From Mycobacterium sp. ITM-2016-00317 (GTDB lineage: Bacteria; Actinomycetota; Actinomycetes; Mycobacteriales; Mycobacteriaceae), in contig NZ_CP134399.1 of NCBI RefSeq assembly GCF_002968295.1, positions 5,084,001 through 5,148,000 on the forward strand: a DNA stretch of 64,000 nucleotides, read 5' to 3'. The notes beneath the pieces are model-generated. The model had not been told where the DNA came from. It did no database searches and saw only the letters and a program-made list of their open reading frames with translations. Each line of letters begins with the position of its first letter. Position 1 is the stretch's first letter. A program made the translations under genes and the position numbers. Shown here in pieces: positions 43,822 to 52,836 of this stretch.

Positions 43822-44814
43822 GTGACCACCAGCCAAAGCAGCCCGGTGCAGATCGATCCGCATGAGCCGCCGCTTTCCGCGCCGCTGAAGCTCGCATTCG
43901 ACTACACCCGTTCAGTAGGACCACTCCTGGGTGAGTTCTTCACCGCCCTGCGGGGGCGGCGCATCGTCGGGGTGCGCGGCTCGGACGGTAGGGTGCTGGT
44001 CCCGCCCGCCGAGTACGACCCCGTCACCTGGGAGCAATTGACCGAAATCGTACCGGTGGCCAGTGTCGGAACGGTGCTGTCGTGGACGTGGCAGCCCGAG
44101 CCGCTGGAGGGCCAGCCGCTGGACCGGCCGTTCGCGTGGGCCCTGATCAAGCTCGACGGTGCCGACACTCCCCTGCTGCACGCGGTGGCGGCCGACGGAC
44201 CCGAGGCCGTCAGCACCGGCGCGCGGGTGCACGCGCACTGGGTGGACGAGCCCGTCGGCGCGATCACCGACATCGCCTACTTCGCGCTCGGCGACCAGGC
44301 CGAGGACGTCCCGCCGCCGCCGGAGGGCCTCGACCCGGTCACCATGCTCGTCTCACCGAGCACGATCGAGATTCAGCACACCGCGTCGCAGCCCGAGAGC
44401 GCGTTCCTGCGCGCCCTCGAGCAGGGCAAGCTCCTCGGTGCGCGGTCCGCGCCGGACGGCAAGGTGTATTTCCCGCCGCGCGAGGCCAATCCGACGACCG
44501 GGCGGCCGCTGGACGAGTTCGTCGAACTGCCCGACAAGGGCACCGTCACGACGTTCGCGATCATCAACATCCCGTTCGCCGGTCAGCGCATCAAACCGCC
44601 GTACGTCGCCGCCTACGTGCTGCTCGACGGCGCGGACATCCCGGTGCTGCACCTGGTCTCGGACATCGAGGCCGACAAGGTGCGGATGGGCATGCGGGTG
44701 CAGGCGGTGTGGAAGCCCGAGGAGCAGTGGGGCCTGGGCATCGACAACATCGAGTACTTCAAGCCGACGGGTGAGCCCGACGCCGACTACGACACCTACA
44801 AGCATCACCTCTGA
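43822..44814 (+). CDS. Double DUF35 OB-fold protein without zinc cysteines (Rv3521-like)
   Basis: 330 residues from GTG 43822. Two DUF35-type halves are visible, each starting with an FxxALxxGxxxGxR-like helix-strand (FFTALRGRRIVGVR and FLRALEQGKLLGAR) and each with PPR/PPxEY and an OB-fold barrel. There are no cysteines at all, so the zinc ribbon that normally precedes the OB fold cannot bind metal. DUF35 proteins pair with thiolase-like enzymes such as Ltp2; ltp4 and ltp3 follow directly, so it is probably their partner. Confidence 0.83.
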   Translation: MTTSQSSPVQIDPHEPPLSAPLKLAFDYTRSVGPLLGEFFTALRGRRIVGVRGSDGRVLVPPAEYDPVTWEQLTEIVPVASVGTVLSWTWQPEPLEGQPLDRPFAWALIKLDGADTPLLHAVAADGPEAVSTGARVHAHWVDEPVGAITDIAYFALGDQAEDVPPPPEGLDPVTMLVSPSTIEIQHTASQPESAFLRALEQGKLLGARSAPDGKVYFPPREANPTTGRPLDEFVELPDKGTVTTFAIINIPFAGQRIKPPYVAAYVLLDGADIPVLHLVSDIEADKVRMGMRVQAVWKPEEQWGLGIDNIEYFKPTGEPDADYDTYKHHL

Positions 44815-44822
44815 GGACGGAC

Positions 44823-45878
44823 ATGACTGAAGTAGCTGTGGTCGGGTTCGCGCACGCACCGCATGTGCGCCGCACCGACGGCACCACCAACGGCGTCGAG
44901 ATGCTGATGCCGTGCTTCAAATCGATCTACGACGATTTGGGCATCACCAAGTCCGACATCGGTTTCTGGTGCTCGGGATCCTCCGATTACCTTGCCGGGC
45001 GTGCATTCTCGTTCATCTCCGCGATCGACTCGATCGGCGCAGTGCCGCCGATCAACGAGTCGCACGTGGAGATGGACGCGGCGTGGGCGTTGTACGAGGC
45101 CTACATCAAGATCCTGACCGGTGAGGTCGAGACCGCCCTGGTGTACGGGTTCGGCAAGTCCTCGGCCGGCACCCTCCGCCGTGTGCTGGCCCTGCAGACG
45201 GATCCCTACACCGTGGCCCCGCTGTGGCCGGACTCGGTGAGCATGGCCGGGTTGCAGGCGCGCTTCGGGCTGGACTCGGGCAAGTGGACCGCCGAACAGA
45301 TGGCCCAGGTCGCCCTCGACGCCCAGGCTGCGTCGCCACGAGTGGACCGGCTGGAGCCGGGCACCAGTGTCGAAGAGCTACTGGAGCGTCCGTACTTCGC
45401 AGAACCGTTGCGCCGCCACGACATCGCACCGATCACCGACGGCGCGTCGGCGATCGTGCTGGCCGCCGGGGACCGCGCGCGGGAATTGCGGGAGCGCCCG
45501 GCCTGGATCGCCGGGTTCGAGCACCGGATCGAGACACCGGTGCTGGGTGCGCGCGACCTGACGGTGTCGCCGTCGACAGCGGCGTCGGCGGCGGCCGCGA
45601 CCGGCGGGGACACCTCGTCGATCGAGATCGCCGAGATCTACGCGCCGTTCAGCCATCAGCAGCTGATCCTCACCGAAGCCATCGGCCTGTCCGGTGCGAC
45701 GAAGATCAACCCGTCCGGTGGCGCGCTGGCGGCCAACCCGATGTTCTCTGCGGGCCTGGAGCGCATCGGTTTCGCGGCACGGCACATCTTCGACGGCAAC
45801 GCCTCGCGCGTACTGGCCCACGCGACGAGCGGGCCTGCGTTGCAACAGAATCTGGTCGCGGTCTTGGAGGGTAAGTAA
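44823..45878 (+). CDS. ltp4: Thiolase-like lipid-transfer protein Ltp4 (Rv3522-like)
   Basis: 351 residues, 8 bp after the DUF35 gene. Thiolase fold with C-terminal INPSGGALAANPMFSAG. The usual nucleophilic-Cys position is occupied by NESHVEMDAAW, so normal thiolysis is unlikely; Ltp2-type enzymes without this Cys act as steroid side-chain retro-aldolases. Function on the sterol side chain is inferred from the operon and KstR site. Confidence 0.84.
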   Translation: MTEVAVVGFAHAPHVRRTDGTTNGVEMLMPCFKSIYDDLGITKSDIGFWCSGSSDYLAGRAFSFISAIDSIGAVPPINESHVEMDAAWALYEAYIKILTGEVETALVYGFGKSSAGTLRRVLALQTDPYTVAPLWPDSVSMAGLQARFGLDSGKWTAEQMAQVALDAQAASPRVDRLEPGTSVEELLERPYFAEPLRRHDIAPITDGASAIVLAAGDRARELRERPAWIAGFEHRIETPVLGARDLTVSPSTAASAAAATGGDTSSIEIAEIYAPFSHQQLILTEAIGLSGATKINPSGGALAANPMFSAGLERIGFAARHIFDGNASRVLAHATSGPALQQNLVAVLEGK

Positions 45879-45880
45879 CG

Positions 45881-47053
45881 ATGAGTAAGAAACTCGCCGC
45901 CGTCCTGGGCACCGGACAGACCAAGTACGTCGCCAAGCGCAAGGACGTGTCGATGAACGGCCTCGTCCGCGAGGCGATCGACCGAGCGCTTGAGGACGCC
46001 GGAGTGACGCTCGCCGACATCGACGCTGTCGTGGTCGGCAAGGCGCCGGACTTCTTCGAGGGCGTGATGATGCCCGAGCTGTTCATGGCCGATGCGACGG
46101 GCGCCAGCGGCAAACCTCTGATCCGCGTCCACACCGCGGGCTCGGTGGGCGGATCGACCGCGATCGTGGCCGCCAGCCTGGTGCAGTCCGGCAAGTACCG
46201 TCGGGTGCTGACGATGGCGTGGGAGAAGCAGTCCGAGTCCAATGCGATGTGGGCGCTGAGCATCCCGGTGCCGTTCACCAAGCCGGTGGGCGCCGGCGCA
46301 GGCGGCTATTTCGCCCCGCACGTGCGCGCCTACATCCGCCGCTCCGGGGCGCCGAACCACATCGGCGCGATGGTCGCGGTGAAGGACCGGCTCAACGGGG
46401 CCAAGAACCCACTGGCCCACTTGCAGCAGGCCGACATCACGCTGGAGAAGGTCATGGAGTCCCCGATGCTGTGGGATCCCATCCGCTACGACGAGACGTG
46501 CCCGTCCTCCGACGGGGCGGCGGCGATGGTGATCGGAGACGAGGCCAGCGCGGATGCCCGTGTCGCCGAGGGACATCCGGTGGCGTGGATCCACGCCACC
46601 GCGCTGCGCACCGAGCCGCTGGCCTACGCGGGACGCGACCAGGTCAACCCGCAGGCCAGCCGTGATGCCGCCGCGGCGCTGTGGAAGTCGGCCGGCATCG
46701 AGAGCCCGATAGACGAGATCGACGTGGCCGAGGTGTACGTGCCGTTCTCCTGGTACGAGCCGATGTGGCTGGAGAGCCTGGGATTCGCGCAGGAGGGCGA
46801 GGGCTGGAAGCTCACCGAGGCGGGCGAGACCGCGATCGGCGGGCGCATCCCGTTCAACCCGTCCGGTGGCGTGCTGTCGTCCAACCCGATCGGCGCCTCG
46901 GGCATGATCCGGTTCGCCGAGTCCGCGATCCAGGTGATGGGCAAGGCGGGCGCACACCAGGTCGAGGGCGCCCGCAAGGCTCTCGGTCACGCCTACGGCG
47001 GTGGCGCACAGTACTACTCCATGTGGGTGGTCAGTGCGGACAAGCCGGCCTGA
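45881..47053 (+). CDS. ltp3: Thiolase-like lipid-transfer protein Ltp3 (Rv3523-like)
   Basis: 390 residues, GAGGGT upstream and 2 bp after ltp4. Thiolase fold with C-terminal NPSGGVLSSNPIGASG. The nucleophile region reads HTAGSVGGS without Cys. It may form a heteromer with Ltp4 and the DUF35 protein, which is inference from adjacency. Its stop overlaps the next ATG. Confidence 0.84.
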   Translation: MSKKLAAVLGTGQTKYVAKRKDVSMNGLVREAIDRALEDAGVTLADIDAVVVGKAPDFFEGVMMPELFMADATGASGKPLIRVHTAGSVGGSTAIVAASLVQSGKYRRVLTMAWEKQSESNAMWALSIPVPFTKPVGAGAGGYFAPHVRAYIRRSGAPNHIGAMVAVKDRLNGAKNPLAHLQQADITLEKVMESPMLWDPIRYDETCPSSDGAAAMVIGDEASADARVAEGHPVAWIHATALRTEPLAYAGRDQVNPQASRDAAAALWKSAGIESPIDEIDVAEVYVPFSWYEPMWLESLGFAQEGEGWKLTEAGETAIGGRIPFNPSGGVLSSNPIGASGMIRFAESAIQVMGKAGAHQVEGARKALGHAYGGGAQYYSMWVVSADKPA

Positions 47054-47931
47054 TGAAGTACACCTGCAGCGTCGCGATGGGTCCGGTCGACCAGCTCATC
47101 GAGATCGCCAGGACGGCCGAAGAGGTCGGGTTCGACGCGATCGCGCTGCCCGACTCCCTGTTCTACATGGAGAAGCAGTCCACGGACTATCCCTACACCC
47201 CGGACGGCTCCCGGATGTGGAACGAGGACACCCCGTGGGTCGATCCGCTGATCGCCGCGGCCGCGATGGGCGCGGTGACCTCGACGCTGCGCTTCTACAC
47301 CAATGTCCTCAAGCTCGGCTCCCGCAATCCCCTGCTGTTGGCGCGCCAGGTCGGCTCGGTGGCCAACCTGACGAACAACCGCTTCGGGTTCGGTGTCGGG
47401 ATCGGCTGGGCACCCGAGGAATTCGAGTGGTGCGGGGTCCCGTACGCCAAGCGGGGCAAGCGGGTCGACGAGATGATCGAGGTCATCAAGCTCGTGCTGG
47501 CCGGCGGCATGGTCGAGTTCCACGGTGAGTTCTTCGATTTCGACCGGTTGCAGATGAGTCCCGCTCCCACGGTGCCGGTGCCGTTCTACGTCGGCGGCCA
47601 CACCGAGGTGGCGCTCAAGCGCGCGGCCCGGGTCGGCGACGGGTGGACCAGCGCGATGATGACCGGAGACCAACTCGCCGAGACCATCACCGCGATCAAC
47701 GCGCTGCGTGCCGAGTACGGCCGCGCCGAGGCACCGTTCGAGTTCCAAGCGGTGTGCATCGACAAGTTCGGTGTCGACGGGCACCGGGAGCTCGCCGAGG
47801 CCGGCGTCACCGACAACATCGTGATCCCGTGGGTGTTCGACGGGCTGAGCTTCGACGCGCCGGTCGAGAAGAAGAAGGACTCGCTGAAGCGCTTCGCCGA
47901 CACCTACATCCACTCCGGCTGGCAGGACTGA
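47053..47931 (+). CDS. LLM-class F420-dependent oxidoreductase, second copy
   Basis: 292 residues from ATG 47053 overlapping the ltp3 TGA (TGATG); longer frames lie inside ltp3. Luciferase-like TIM barrel: VGFDAIALPDS, TLRFYTNVLKLGSRNPLLLARQ (split FMN/F420 loop) and GFGVGIGWAPEEF. Last gene of the DUF35-ltp4-ltp3 operon, so probably a redox step of sterol side-chain or ring degradation. Distinct from the Rv3520c-like protein upstream. Confidence 0.84.
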   Translation: MKYTCSVAMGPVDQLIEIARTAEEVGFDAIALPDSLFYMEKQSTDYPYTPDGSRMWNEDTPWVDPLIAAAAMGAVTSTLRFYTNVLKLGSRNPLLLARQVGSVANLTNNRFGFGVGIGWAPEEFEWCGVPYAKRGKRVDEMIEVIKLVLAGGMVEFHGEFFDFDRLQMSPAPTVPVPFYVGGHTEVALKRAARVGDGWTSAMMTGDQLAETITAINALRAEYGRAEAPFEFQAVCIDKFGVDGHRELAEAGVTDNIVIPWVFDGLSFDAPVEKKKDSLKRFADTYIHSGWQD

Positions 47932-47951
47932 CGGCTCGCTGGCGCCAGGCT

Positions 47952-49526
47952 TCAGTACAGGCGGGTCCGGTGTTCGACCACCAGGTGGTCCCCGCTGCAC
48001 AGGACGCTGCTCGTGGTGCCGGCCAGAATGCCCTCGGGTACCTCCCCCACCGCGTGGTCGCGAGTGTCGATGAAGTAGAACTCGTCGGGCGAGCCGGTTT
48101 CGTAGCTGGCCTGTTTCGCCGTCAATCGCCCGTCGGTGGCGAGCCAGATCAGCGCGGCATTGTTCGAGATGCGTGCAGCGACCGGCACGTCCGCGATGCG
48201 CGCCAGGCACGCGTGGTCCTGGCCGCCCAGCTGTACCGCGCTGAGGTCTCCGTCGCGGGTCGGCCGCACCAAATCCGTTGTGACAGAGAAGACCATCCCG
48301 GCCAGCCACAGGACCATCAGCAACTTTCCGGCGGTCCGGCCGACGCGAAGGACGCCGGACGGCCGTTCGGCGTCGGACGCGACGACGTAGCTGTAGACCA
48401 GCCACATGACCGCCACCGGCAGTACCGGCAGCAGGAATCGTGGCGAGATCGGGTCGACCAGCGTGGTAACCGCCCTCCAGTACAGAATCGCTGCGTACGC
48501 GCCGATCCCGCTCCATGTCCACACGGTGAAACGCCGGTATTCCTCGTCGCCGGCGCACCATGCGGCTCGGGCGGTTCGCACCGACAACACGATCAGCACA
48601 AGCGCCACGACAGCGCCGACGGCAACCTCGTAGCGGAACAGCGGAAAGTGCCACCGCGCCACGAGGAGCTGCCAGAACGTCGCCGCCGAGAACATGAGCG
48701 TCTTACGCAGCACGTCGCCCTGAGACACCAGCGCACCGGTCAAGGTGCCTGCTGTCGCCAGGTTGATCAGTACCGCGCTGACCGTCCCGGCAATGCCGCC
48801 GACCATCGGCACCACGGCGCGGCGCCCGAGCTCGCGGGCATCGGGGTCACGGAGAAGCAGAAGCACCACCGCACCGACGGCCAATCCCAGTGCTGCGGCG
48901 ACGCCGATGAAGCGGATGTTCGGAAGTAGGAATGCGGCCACCACGCCCACTGCCAGATCGAGTCGCCGCGGGGCCTCCGGGGTGAGAAGACTTCTGACGA
49001 TCACGTGATAGAAGAAGGCCAAGCCGACGCAGGTGAACAGCATTTCCGACTCCAGCAGCGGAGTGGAATCGACCACCGCGGGGCTGGCGAGCACGGCGGC
49101 CGCTCCGACCAGGTACGCACCGGACGGGCGGTACACGTCCAGCCGTCGGGCGATGAGCACCAAATACCCTGCCACTCCGGCCAGCGCCCCGAGTTGGAGG
49201 ACGAACCCAAGGTCGACCATCGCCCGGGCGCTGGCGCCTAGCGTGGCCAGCGCGGCCGGGTAGCCGTAGGGCCAGAGGCCGCTTTGCGCCCCGCTCCAGT
49301 GGGTGAATTCCAAGTGGCGCAAACCTTCTGCCATCGACAGATAGGACACGCCGTCAACAGTCGCCGCGGTGCCGCGCACGATCACGCCGAGCGCGATCAG
49401 GGCGAACGTCGACACGACAAGAAACCGGGCAGCGACATCGGACCGATTGCCGGATGGACTCAGTACCCGATCCGGTCTTGTACTGGAAGTCCGCGTGCGC
49501 GATGGCGGTCCACCAGGCGGTGTCAT
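47952..49526 (-). CDS. Polytopic membrane protein, possible GT-C glycosyltransferase
   Basis: 524 residues with roughly 11-12 hydrophobic helices, beginning near residue 33. A short loop after helix 1 (GTAATVDGVSYLSMAEG) followed by HWSGAQSGLWPYGYPA resembles the first periplasmic loop of GT-C enzymes, with Asp as possible metal/lipid-phosphate ligand; C-terminal 110 residues are soluble. Family not recognised with confidence. Base composition is visibly less GC-rich than the flanking sterol genes, and no counterpart is expected at this place in M. tuberculosis, suggesting insertion. Leaderless promoter upstream. Confidence 0.6.
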   Translation of the reverse strand: MTPPGGPPSRTRTSSTRPDRVLSPSGNRSDVAARFLVVSTFALIALGVIVRGTAATVDGVSYLSMAEGLRHLEFTHWSGAQSGLWPYGYPAALATLGASARAMVDLGFVLQLGALAGVAGYLVLIARRLDVYRPSGAYLVGAAAVLASPAVVDSTPLLESEMLFTCVGLAFFYHVIVRSLLTPEAPRRLDLAVGVVAAFLLPNIRFIGVAAALGLAVGAVVLLLLRDPDARELGRRAVVPMVGGIAGTVSAVLINLATAGTLTGALVSQGDVLRKTLMFSAATFWQLLVARWHFPLFRYEVAVGAVVALVLIVLSVRTARAAWCAGDEEYRRFTVWTWSGIGAYAAILYWRAVTTLVDPISPRFLLPVLPVAVMWLVYSYVVASDAERPSGVLRVGRTAGKLLMVLWLAGMVFSVTTDLVRPTRDGDLSAVQLGGQDHACLARIADVPVAARISNNAALIWLATDGRLTAKQASYETGSPDEFYFIDTRDHAVGEVPEGILAGTTSSVLCSGDHLVVEHRTRLY

Positions 49527-49531
49527 GGTGC

Positions 49532-49563
49532 ATTATGCGCACATTGCTGCAGGTAGTGCAGCA
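49532..49563 (-). promoter_or_regulatory. Leaderless promoter with perfect palindrome
   Basis: CATAAT (complement of 49532-49537) ends 6 nt before ATG 49526, a leaderless arrangement. TGCTGCA at 49545-49551 and TGCAGCA at 49557-49563 form a perfect 7-bp inverted repeat over the -35 region, a likely operator. The 168-bp gap up to 49694 is AT-richer than average and holds nothing else recognisable. Confidence 0.45.
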
Positions 49564-49694
49564 AACTCCACTGCCATGCTTACCGTGGTGTTTGAGCAGG
49601 TAAGAACATTACTCGCGCATTCAAGCATCCCGTCATGCCTTACCAGCACCGGCTTGTTTATTCGCTGACGCCAGCGAACTCGAAATGTTCGTTG

Positions 49695-50288
49695 CTAGGG
49701 CAGGCAGCCTCGCCAGACCGTCTGCACCAGTCGGGTGATCGCGTCGCCGTCCAGGGGCGTCATCCCGGCCACCAACCGGTAGTACGGCGGCGAGACCAGC
49801 GCGTCGACGGTGACCTCGACGTCGACGTCGTCGCGCAGTTCCCCCCGGGTGACGGCCTCGTGCAGCGTGGCGGCGACAGCGGCGCGGCGCGGCAGGATCC
49901 ACTGGTCGAGCAGCGCCCGTTCGATCGCCGGGTCTGACGGCGACGCGGCGATCACGTTGCGCAGCACCGGTCCGGTTGTCGGGTCGGCGAGCAGCGCGTT
50001 GAGCGACGTGACGTGGTGGGTCACCGCCTCGACCGCTGTGCTGCCCGGTGGCCGGGTGATGGATTCGCGCACCGCGTCGAGCAGCCCCTCCAGCACGATC
50101 GCCGCCGCCGACGGCCACCACTTGTAGATGGTCGTGCGACTGACCGCGGCGCGTCTGGCGATGGCGTCCACGGTGGCCGCGGCGGGCCCGCCGGCGAGCG
50201 CGAGTTCGGCGGCCGCCGACAGCACCGCGGTGCGAACCGCTTCGCTGCGCGGACGCCCGCGGCGCCCCGCAGACCGGCTCTCCACCAC
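49695..50288 (-). CDS. TetR-family transcriptional regulator
   Basis: 197 residues from GTG 50288. N-terminal helix-turn-helix AIARRAAVSRTTIYKWW; C-terminal domain resembles TetR_C type with a VTHHVTSLNALL segment. It follows the MFS gene by 10 bp on the same strand, so efflux pump and regulator are cotranscribed. The palindrome at the MFS promoter is the likely target. Confidence 0.87.
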   Translation of the reverse strand: MVESRSAGRRGRPRSEAVRTAVLSAAAELALAGGPAAATVDAIARRAAVSRTTIYKWWPSAAAIVLEGLLDAVRESITRPPGSTAVEAVTHHVTSLNALLADPTTGPVLRNVIAASPSDPAIERALLDQWILPRRAAVAATLHEAVTRGELRDDVDVEVTVDALVSPPYYRLVAGMTPLDGDAITRLVQTVWRGCLP

Positions 50289-50298
50289 GTGGCTCAGC

Positions 50299-51507
50299 TT
50301 ATTGCGCGCGCCGCCGCGATCCCGCCATCGCGACGGCCATGGTGAGCACCGCGGCCAGCGCTCCGAACCCGAACATCACCGGATAACTGAAGGACCGCCC
50401 CACGACCGCAAGCACCGCGGGCACCGCGAAACCCAGGTAGGTCAGGCTGTAGAACACGGCGGTCATCCCGGCGAGGTCGTCGGGGCCGGCGATGCGCTGG
50501 ATCTGTTGCAGACCCGCCAACAGACCCATCCCGTATCCGGCGCCGAGCACGCCCGCGGCGATCAGGGCCGCCCAGATCGTCAGCACCGACGCGGCCCACG
50601 CCGCCAGGACCATGCCAGACGCGATCAGGCTCAGCGCGATGACCACACCGACGCCACCACCGGCGTCGAGGTGGCGCGCGAGGTTCTGCACCGCGAAGGC
50701 CACGCCGAGCGCCACCAGACACATCAGCGCCGAGAAGGCGATGGGCGCGGCGGCGGCGCGCTCCGCCATCAGCGCGGGCAGCACCGCATAGGCCGATGCG
50801 CCTGCGCCGAACACCCAGGGCGCCAGCGGCACGATCACGAACAGGAATCGGCGGTGCGCTGCGCCGGGCACCGCGAGGTCGGTCCACCACGGACGTCCGG
50901 ACTCGTGCCGGGCACGTGTCTCGGGTGCGGTGCGCAGCAGCACCGCCGCGCCCAGGGCCAGCACGATGTTCACCACGTAGGGCAGCACGGTGGGCGCCGG
51001 TCCCCACTGGGCCAGCGCACCCGCGACCCCAGCGCCGAGACCGAACCCGGAGGTCAGGCTCATCGCGGCCCTTCGGGCGCCCGCGTCACCGTCGTCCCAC
51101 GGCGGGCTGGACAGTTCCTTGAGCCAGCTTCCGCCGACCGCCATGGCAAGTCCGAGGGCCAGTCCGCTGAAGACCCGGCCCACGGCCAGCATCAGCGCCG
51201 ATTCGGCCCCCAGCGCCAGAATCGCAGAACCCACCGCCGCGAGCACGGGTGCGGGCAGCATCAGCGGCCGCCGGCCGAACCGGTCGGACAGCGGACCCCC
51301 GACCAACAGTGCGGGCACGATGCCCAGCACATAGGCGAACAGCAGGAGATCGACGGTCACCGCGGAGAACGTGTCGCCGGCCCGGTACATCACCAGAAGC
51401 GGGGTGAACTCGTTTCCGCCCCACGCGATGGCGAAGGTGGCCACCGCGACCGCCAGCCAGCGGCGCTTCGGACCGGTGCGTTCCGCCGTGGTGGAAGCGA
51501 CCGTCAC
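50299..51507 (-). CDS. MFS transporter
   Basis: 402 residues if translation starts at GTG 51507; upstream in-frame starts would lie in the -10/operator region. Twelve hydrophobic helices and the MFS motif A-like GGPLSDRFGRRPLM after helix 2. Probably a drug or metabolite exporter controlled by the downstream TetR gene. Substrate unknown. Confidence 0.85.
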   Translation of the reverse strand: MTVASTTAERTGPKRRWLAVAVATFAIAWGGNEFTPLLVMYRAGDTFSAVTVDLLLFAYVLGIVPALLVGGPLSDRFGRRPLMLPAPVLAAVGSAILALGAESALMLAVGRVFSGLALGLAMAVGGSWLKELSSPPWDDGDAGARRAAMSLTSGFGLGAGVAGALAQWGPAPTVLPYVVNIVLALGAAVLLRTAPETRARHESGRPWWTDLAVPGAAHRRFLFVIVPLAPWVFGAGASAYAVLPALMAERAAAAPIAFSALMCLVALGVAFAVQNLARHLDAGGGVGVVIALSLIASGMVLAAWAASVLTIWAALIAAGVLGAGYGMGLLAGLQQIQRIAGPDDLAGMTAVFYSLTYLGFAVPAVLAVVGRSFSYPVMFGFGALAAVLTMAVAMAGSRRRAQ

Positions 51508-51512
51508 ATTAC

Positions 51513-51532
51513 TGGACACTTTGTCCACTATA
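51513..51532 (-). promoter_or_regulatory. -10 TATAGT with TetR-type operator TGGACAnnnTGTCCA
   Basis: TGGACA at 51513-51518 and TGTCCA at 51522-51527 form a perfect inverted repeat with a 3-bp spacer. It directly abuts a TATAGT -10 (minus strand, 51527-51532), so a bound repressor would block initiation of the MFS-TetR operon. Confidence 0.6.
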
Positions 51533-51628
51533 TAGACGGGGCGCGAGCGGGTATACGCCAAGCCACGTGGCGAAGGCAACATTCTGCGCAGGTGGGCGGC
51601 TATCGGTTGTGCTGGACGGAGCAAAAAC

Positions 51629-51642
51629 TGTAACGTGTTCTA
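51629..51642. promoter_or_regulatory. KstR operator TGTAACGTGTTCTA
   Basis: Fits TnnAACnnGTTnnA exactly, 30 bp upstream of the kshA GTG. The opposite-strand MFS gene starts 121 bp away and has its own operator, so the KstR site most likely serves kshA. Confidence 0.82.
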
Positions 51643-51672
51643 GTTAGAAGCCGAGATTTGGGAGGGCCCGAG

Positions 51673-52836
51673 GTGACTACCGATTCAACTGCGGCAAGCG
51701 CAGGGATTCGCGAGATCGACACCGGCACGCTGCCCGACCGCTATGCGCGCGGGTGGCACTGCCTGGGGCCGGTGAAGAACTTCCTGGACGGGGAGCCGCA
51801 CGGGATCGAGATCTTCGGGACCATGCTGGTGGTGTTCGCCGACTCGCAAGGCGAGATCCAGATCCTCGACGGCTACTGCAGGCACATGGGCGGCAACCTC
51901 GCCCAGGGCACCGTCAAGGGCGACGAGATCGCCTGCCCGTTCCACGACTGGCGCTGGGGCGGCGACGGCAAGTGCAAACTCGTCCCCTACGCCAAACGCA
52001 CCCCCCGCCTGGCCCGCACCCGCGCCTGGCACACCGATGTGCGCGGCGGCCTGCTGTTCGTGTGGCACGACCACGAGGGGAACCCACCGCAGCCCGAGGT
52101 CCGCATTCCGGAGATCCCGCAGTGGTCCAGCGGCGAGTGGACCGACTGGAAGTGGAACACGATGCTGATCGAGGGCAGCAACTGCCGCGAGATCATCGAC
52201 AACGTCACCGACATGGCGCACTTCTTCTACATCCACTTCGGGTTGCCGACCTACTTCAAGAACGTCTTCGAAGGCCACATCGCCAGCCAGTACCTGCACA
52301 ACGTCGGCCGCCCCGACGTCAACGACATGGGCACGGCCTACGGTGACGCGTCGCTGGACTCCGAGGCCAGCTACTTCGGCCCGTCGTTCATGATCAACTG
52401 GCTGCACAACACCTACGGCGACTTCAAGGCCGAGTCGATCCTGATCAACTGCCACTACCCGGTCTCACAGGACTCGTTCGTGCTGCAGTGGGGCGTCATC
52501 GTCGAGAAGCCCCAGGGCCTGGACGACAAGACCACCGAGAAGCTGGCCGACGCGTTCACCGACGGGGTCAGCAAGGGCTTCCTGCAGGACGTGGAGATCT
52601 GGAAGCACAAGACGCGCATCGACAACCCGCTGCTGGTCGAAGAAGACGGCGCGGTGTACCAGATGCGCCGCTGGTACCAGCAGTTCTACGTCGACGTCGC
52701 CGACGTCACCCCCGAAATGACCGACCGGTTCGAGATGGAGGTCGACACGACGATCGCCAACGAGAAGTGGCACGTCGAGGTCGAACAGAACCTGAAGGCC
52801 AGGGAAGCCGAGAAGGCAGAACAGCCGGCGACATGA
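51673..52836 (+). CDS. kshA: 3-ketosteroid 9-alpha-monooxygenase oxygenase subunit KshA
   Basis: 387 residues from GTG 51673 preceded by GGGAGGG. Rieske ligands Cys69, His71, Cys88, His91 (CxH-x16-CxxH) and the iron site IIDNVTDMAHFFYIHF. KshA hydroxylates C9 of 3-ketosteroids, which with delta-1-dehydrogenation opens ring B. Needs KshB, encoded elsewhere. KstR operator directly upstream and Rv3527-like gene coupled downstream, as in M. tuberculosis Rv3526-Rv3527. Residues 68-122 are almost identical to the paralog at 34268. Confidence 0.93.
   Translation: MTTDSTAASAGIREIDTGTLPDRYARGWHCLGPVKNFLDGEPHGIEIFGTMLVVFADSQGEIQILDGYCRHMGGNLAQGTVKGDEIACPFHDWRWGGDGKCKLVPYAKRTPRLARTRAWHTDVRGGLLFVWHDHEGNPPQPEVRIPEIPQWSSGEWTDWKWNTMLIEGSNCREIIDNVTDMAHFFYIHFGLPTYFKNVFEGHIASQYLHNVGRPDVNDMGTAYGDASLDSEASYFGPSFMINWLHNTYGDFKAESILINCHYPVSQDSFVLQWGVIVEKPQGLDDKTTEKLADAFTDGVSKGFLQDVEIWKHKTRIDNPLLVEEDGAVYQMRRWYQQFYVDVADVTPEMTDRFEMEVDTTIANEKWHVEVEQNLKAREAEKAEQPAT
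51871..52035 (+). repeat. 165-bp block nearly identical to 34460-34624
   Basis: Second copy of the Rieske-coding repeat, with three differences in 165 bases. Same orientation, 17,411 bp from the first copy, so the two could recombine and delete the DNA between them. Confidence 0.75.
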
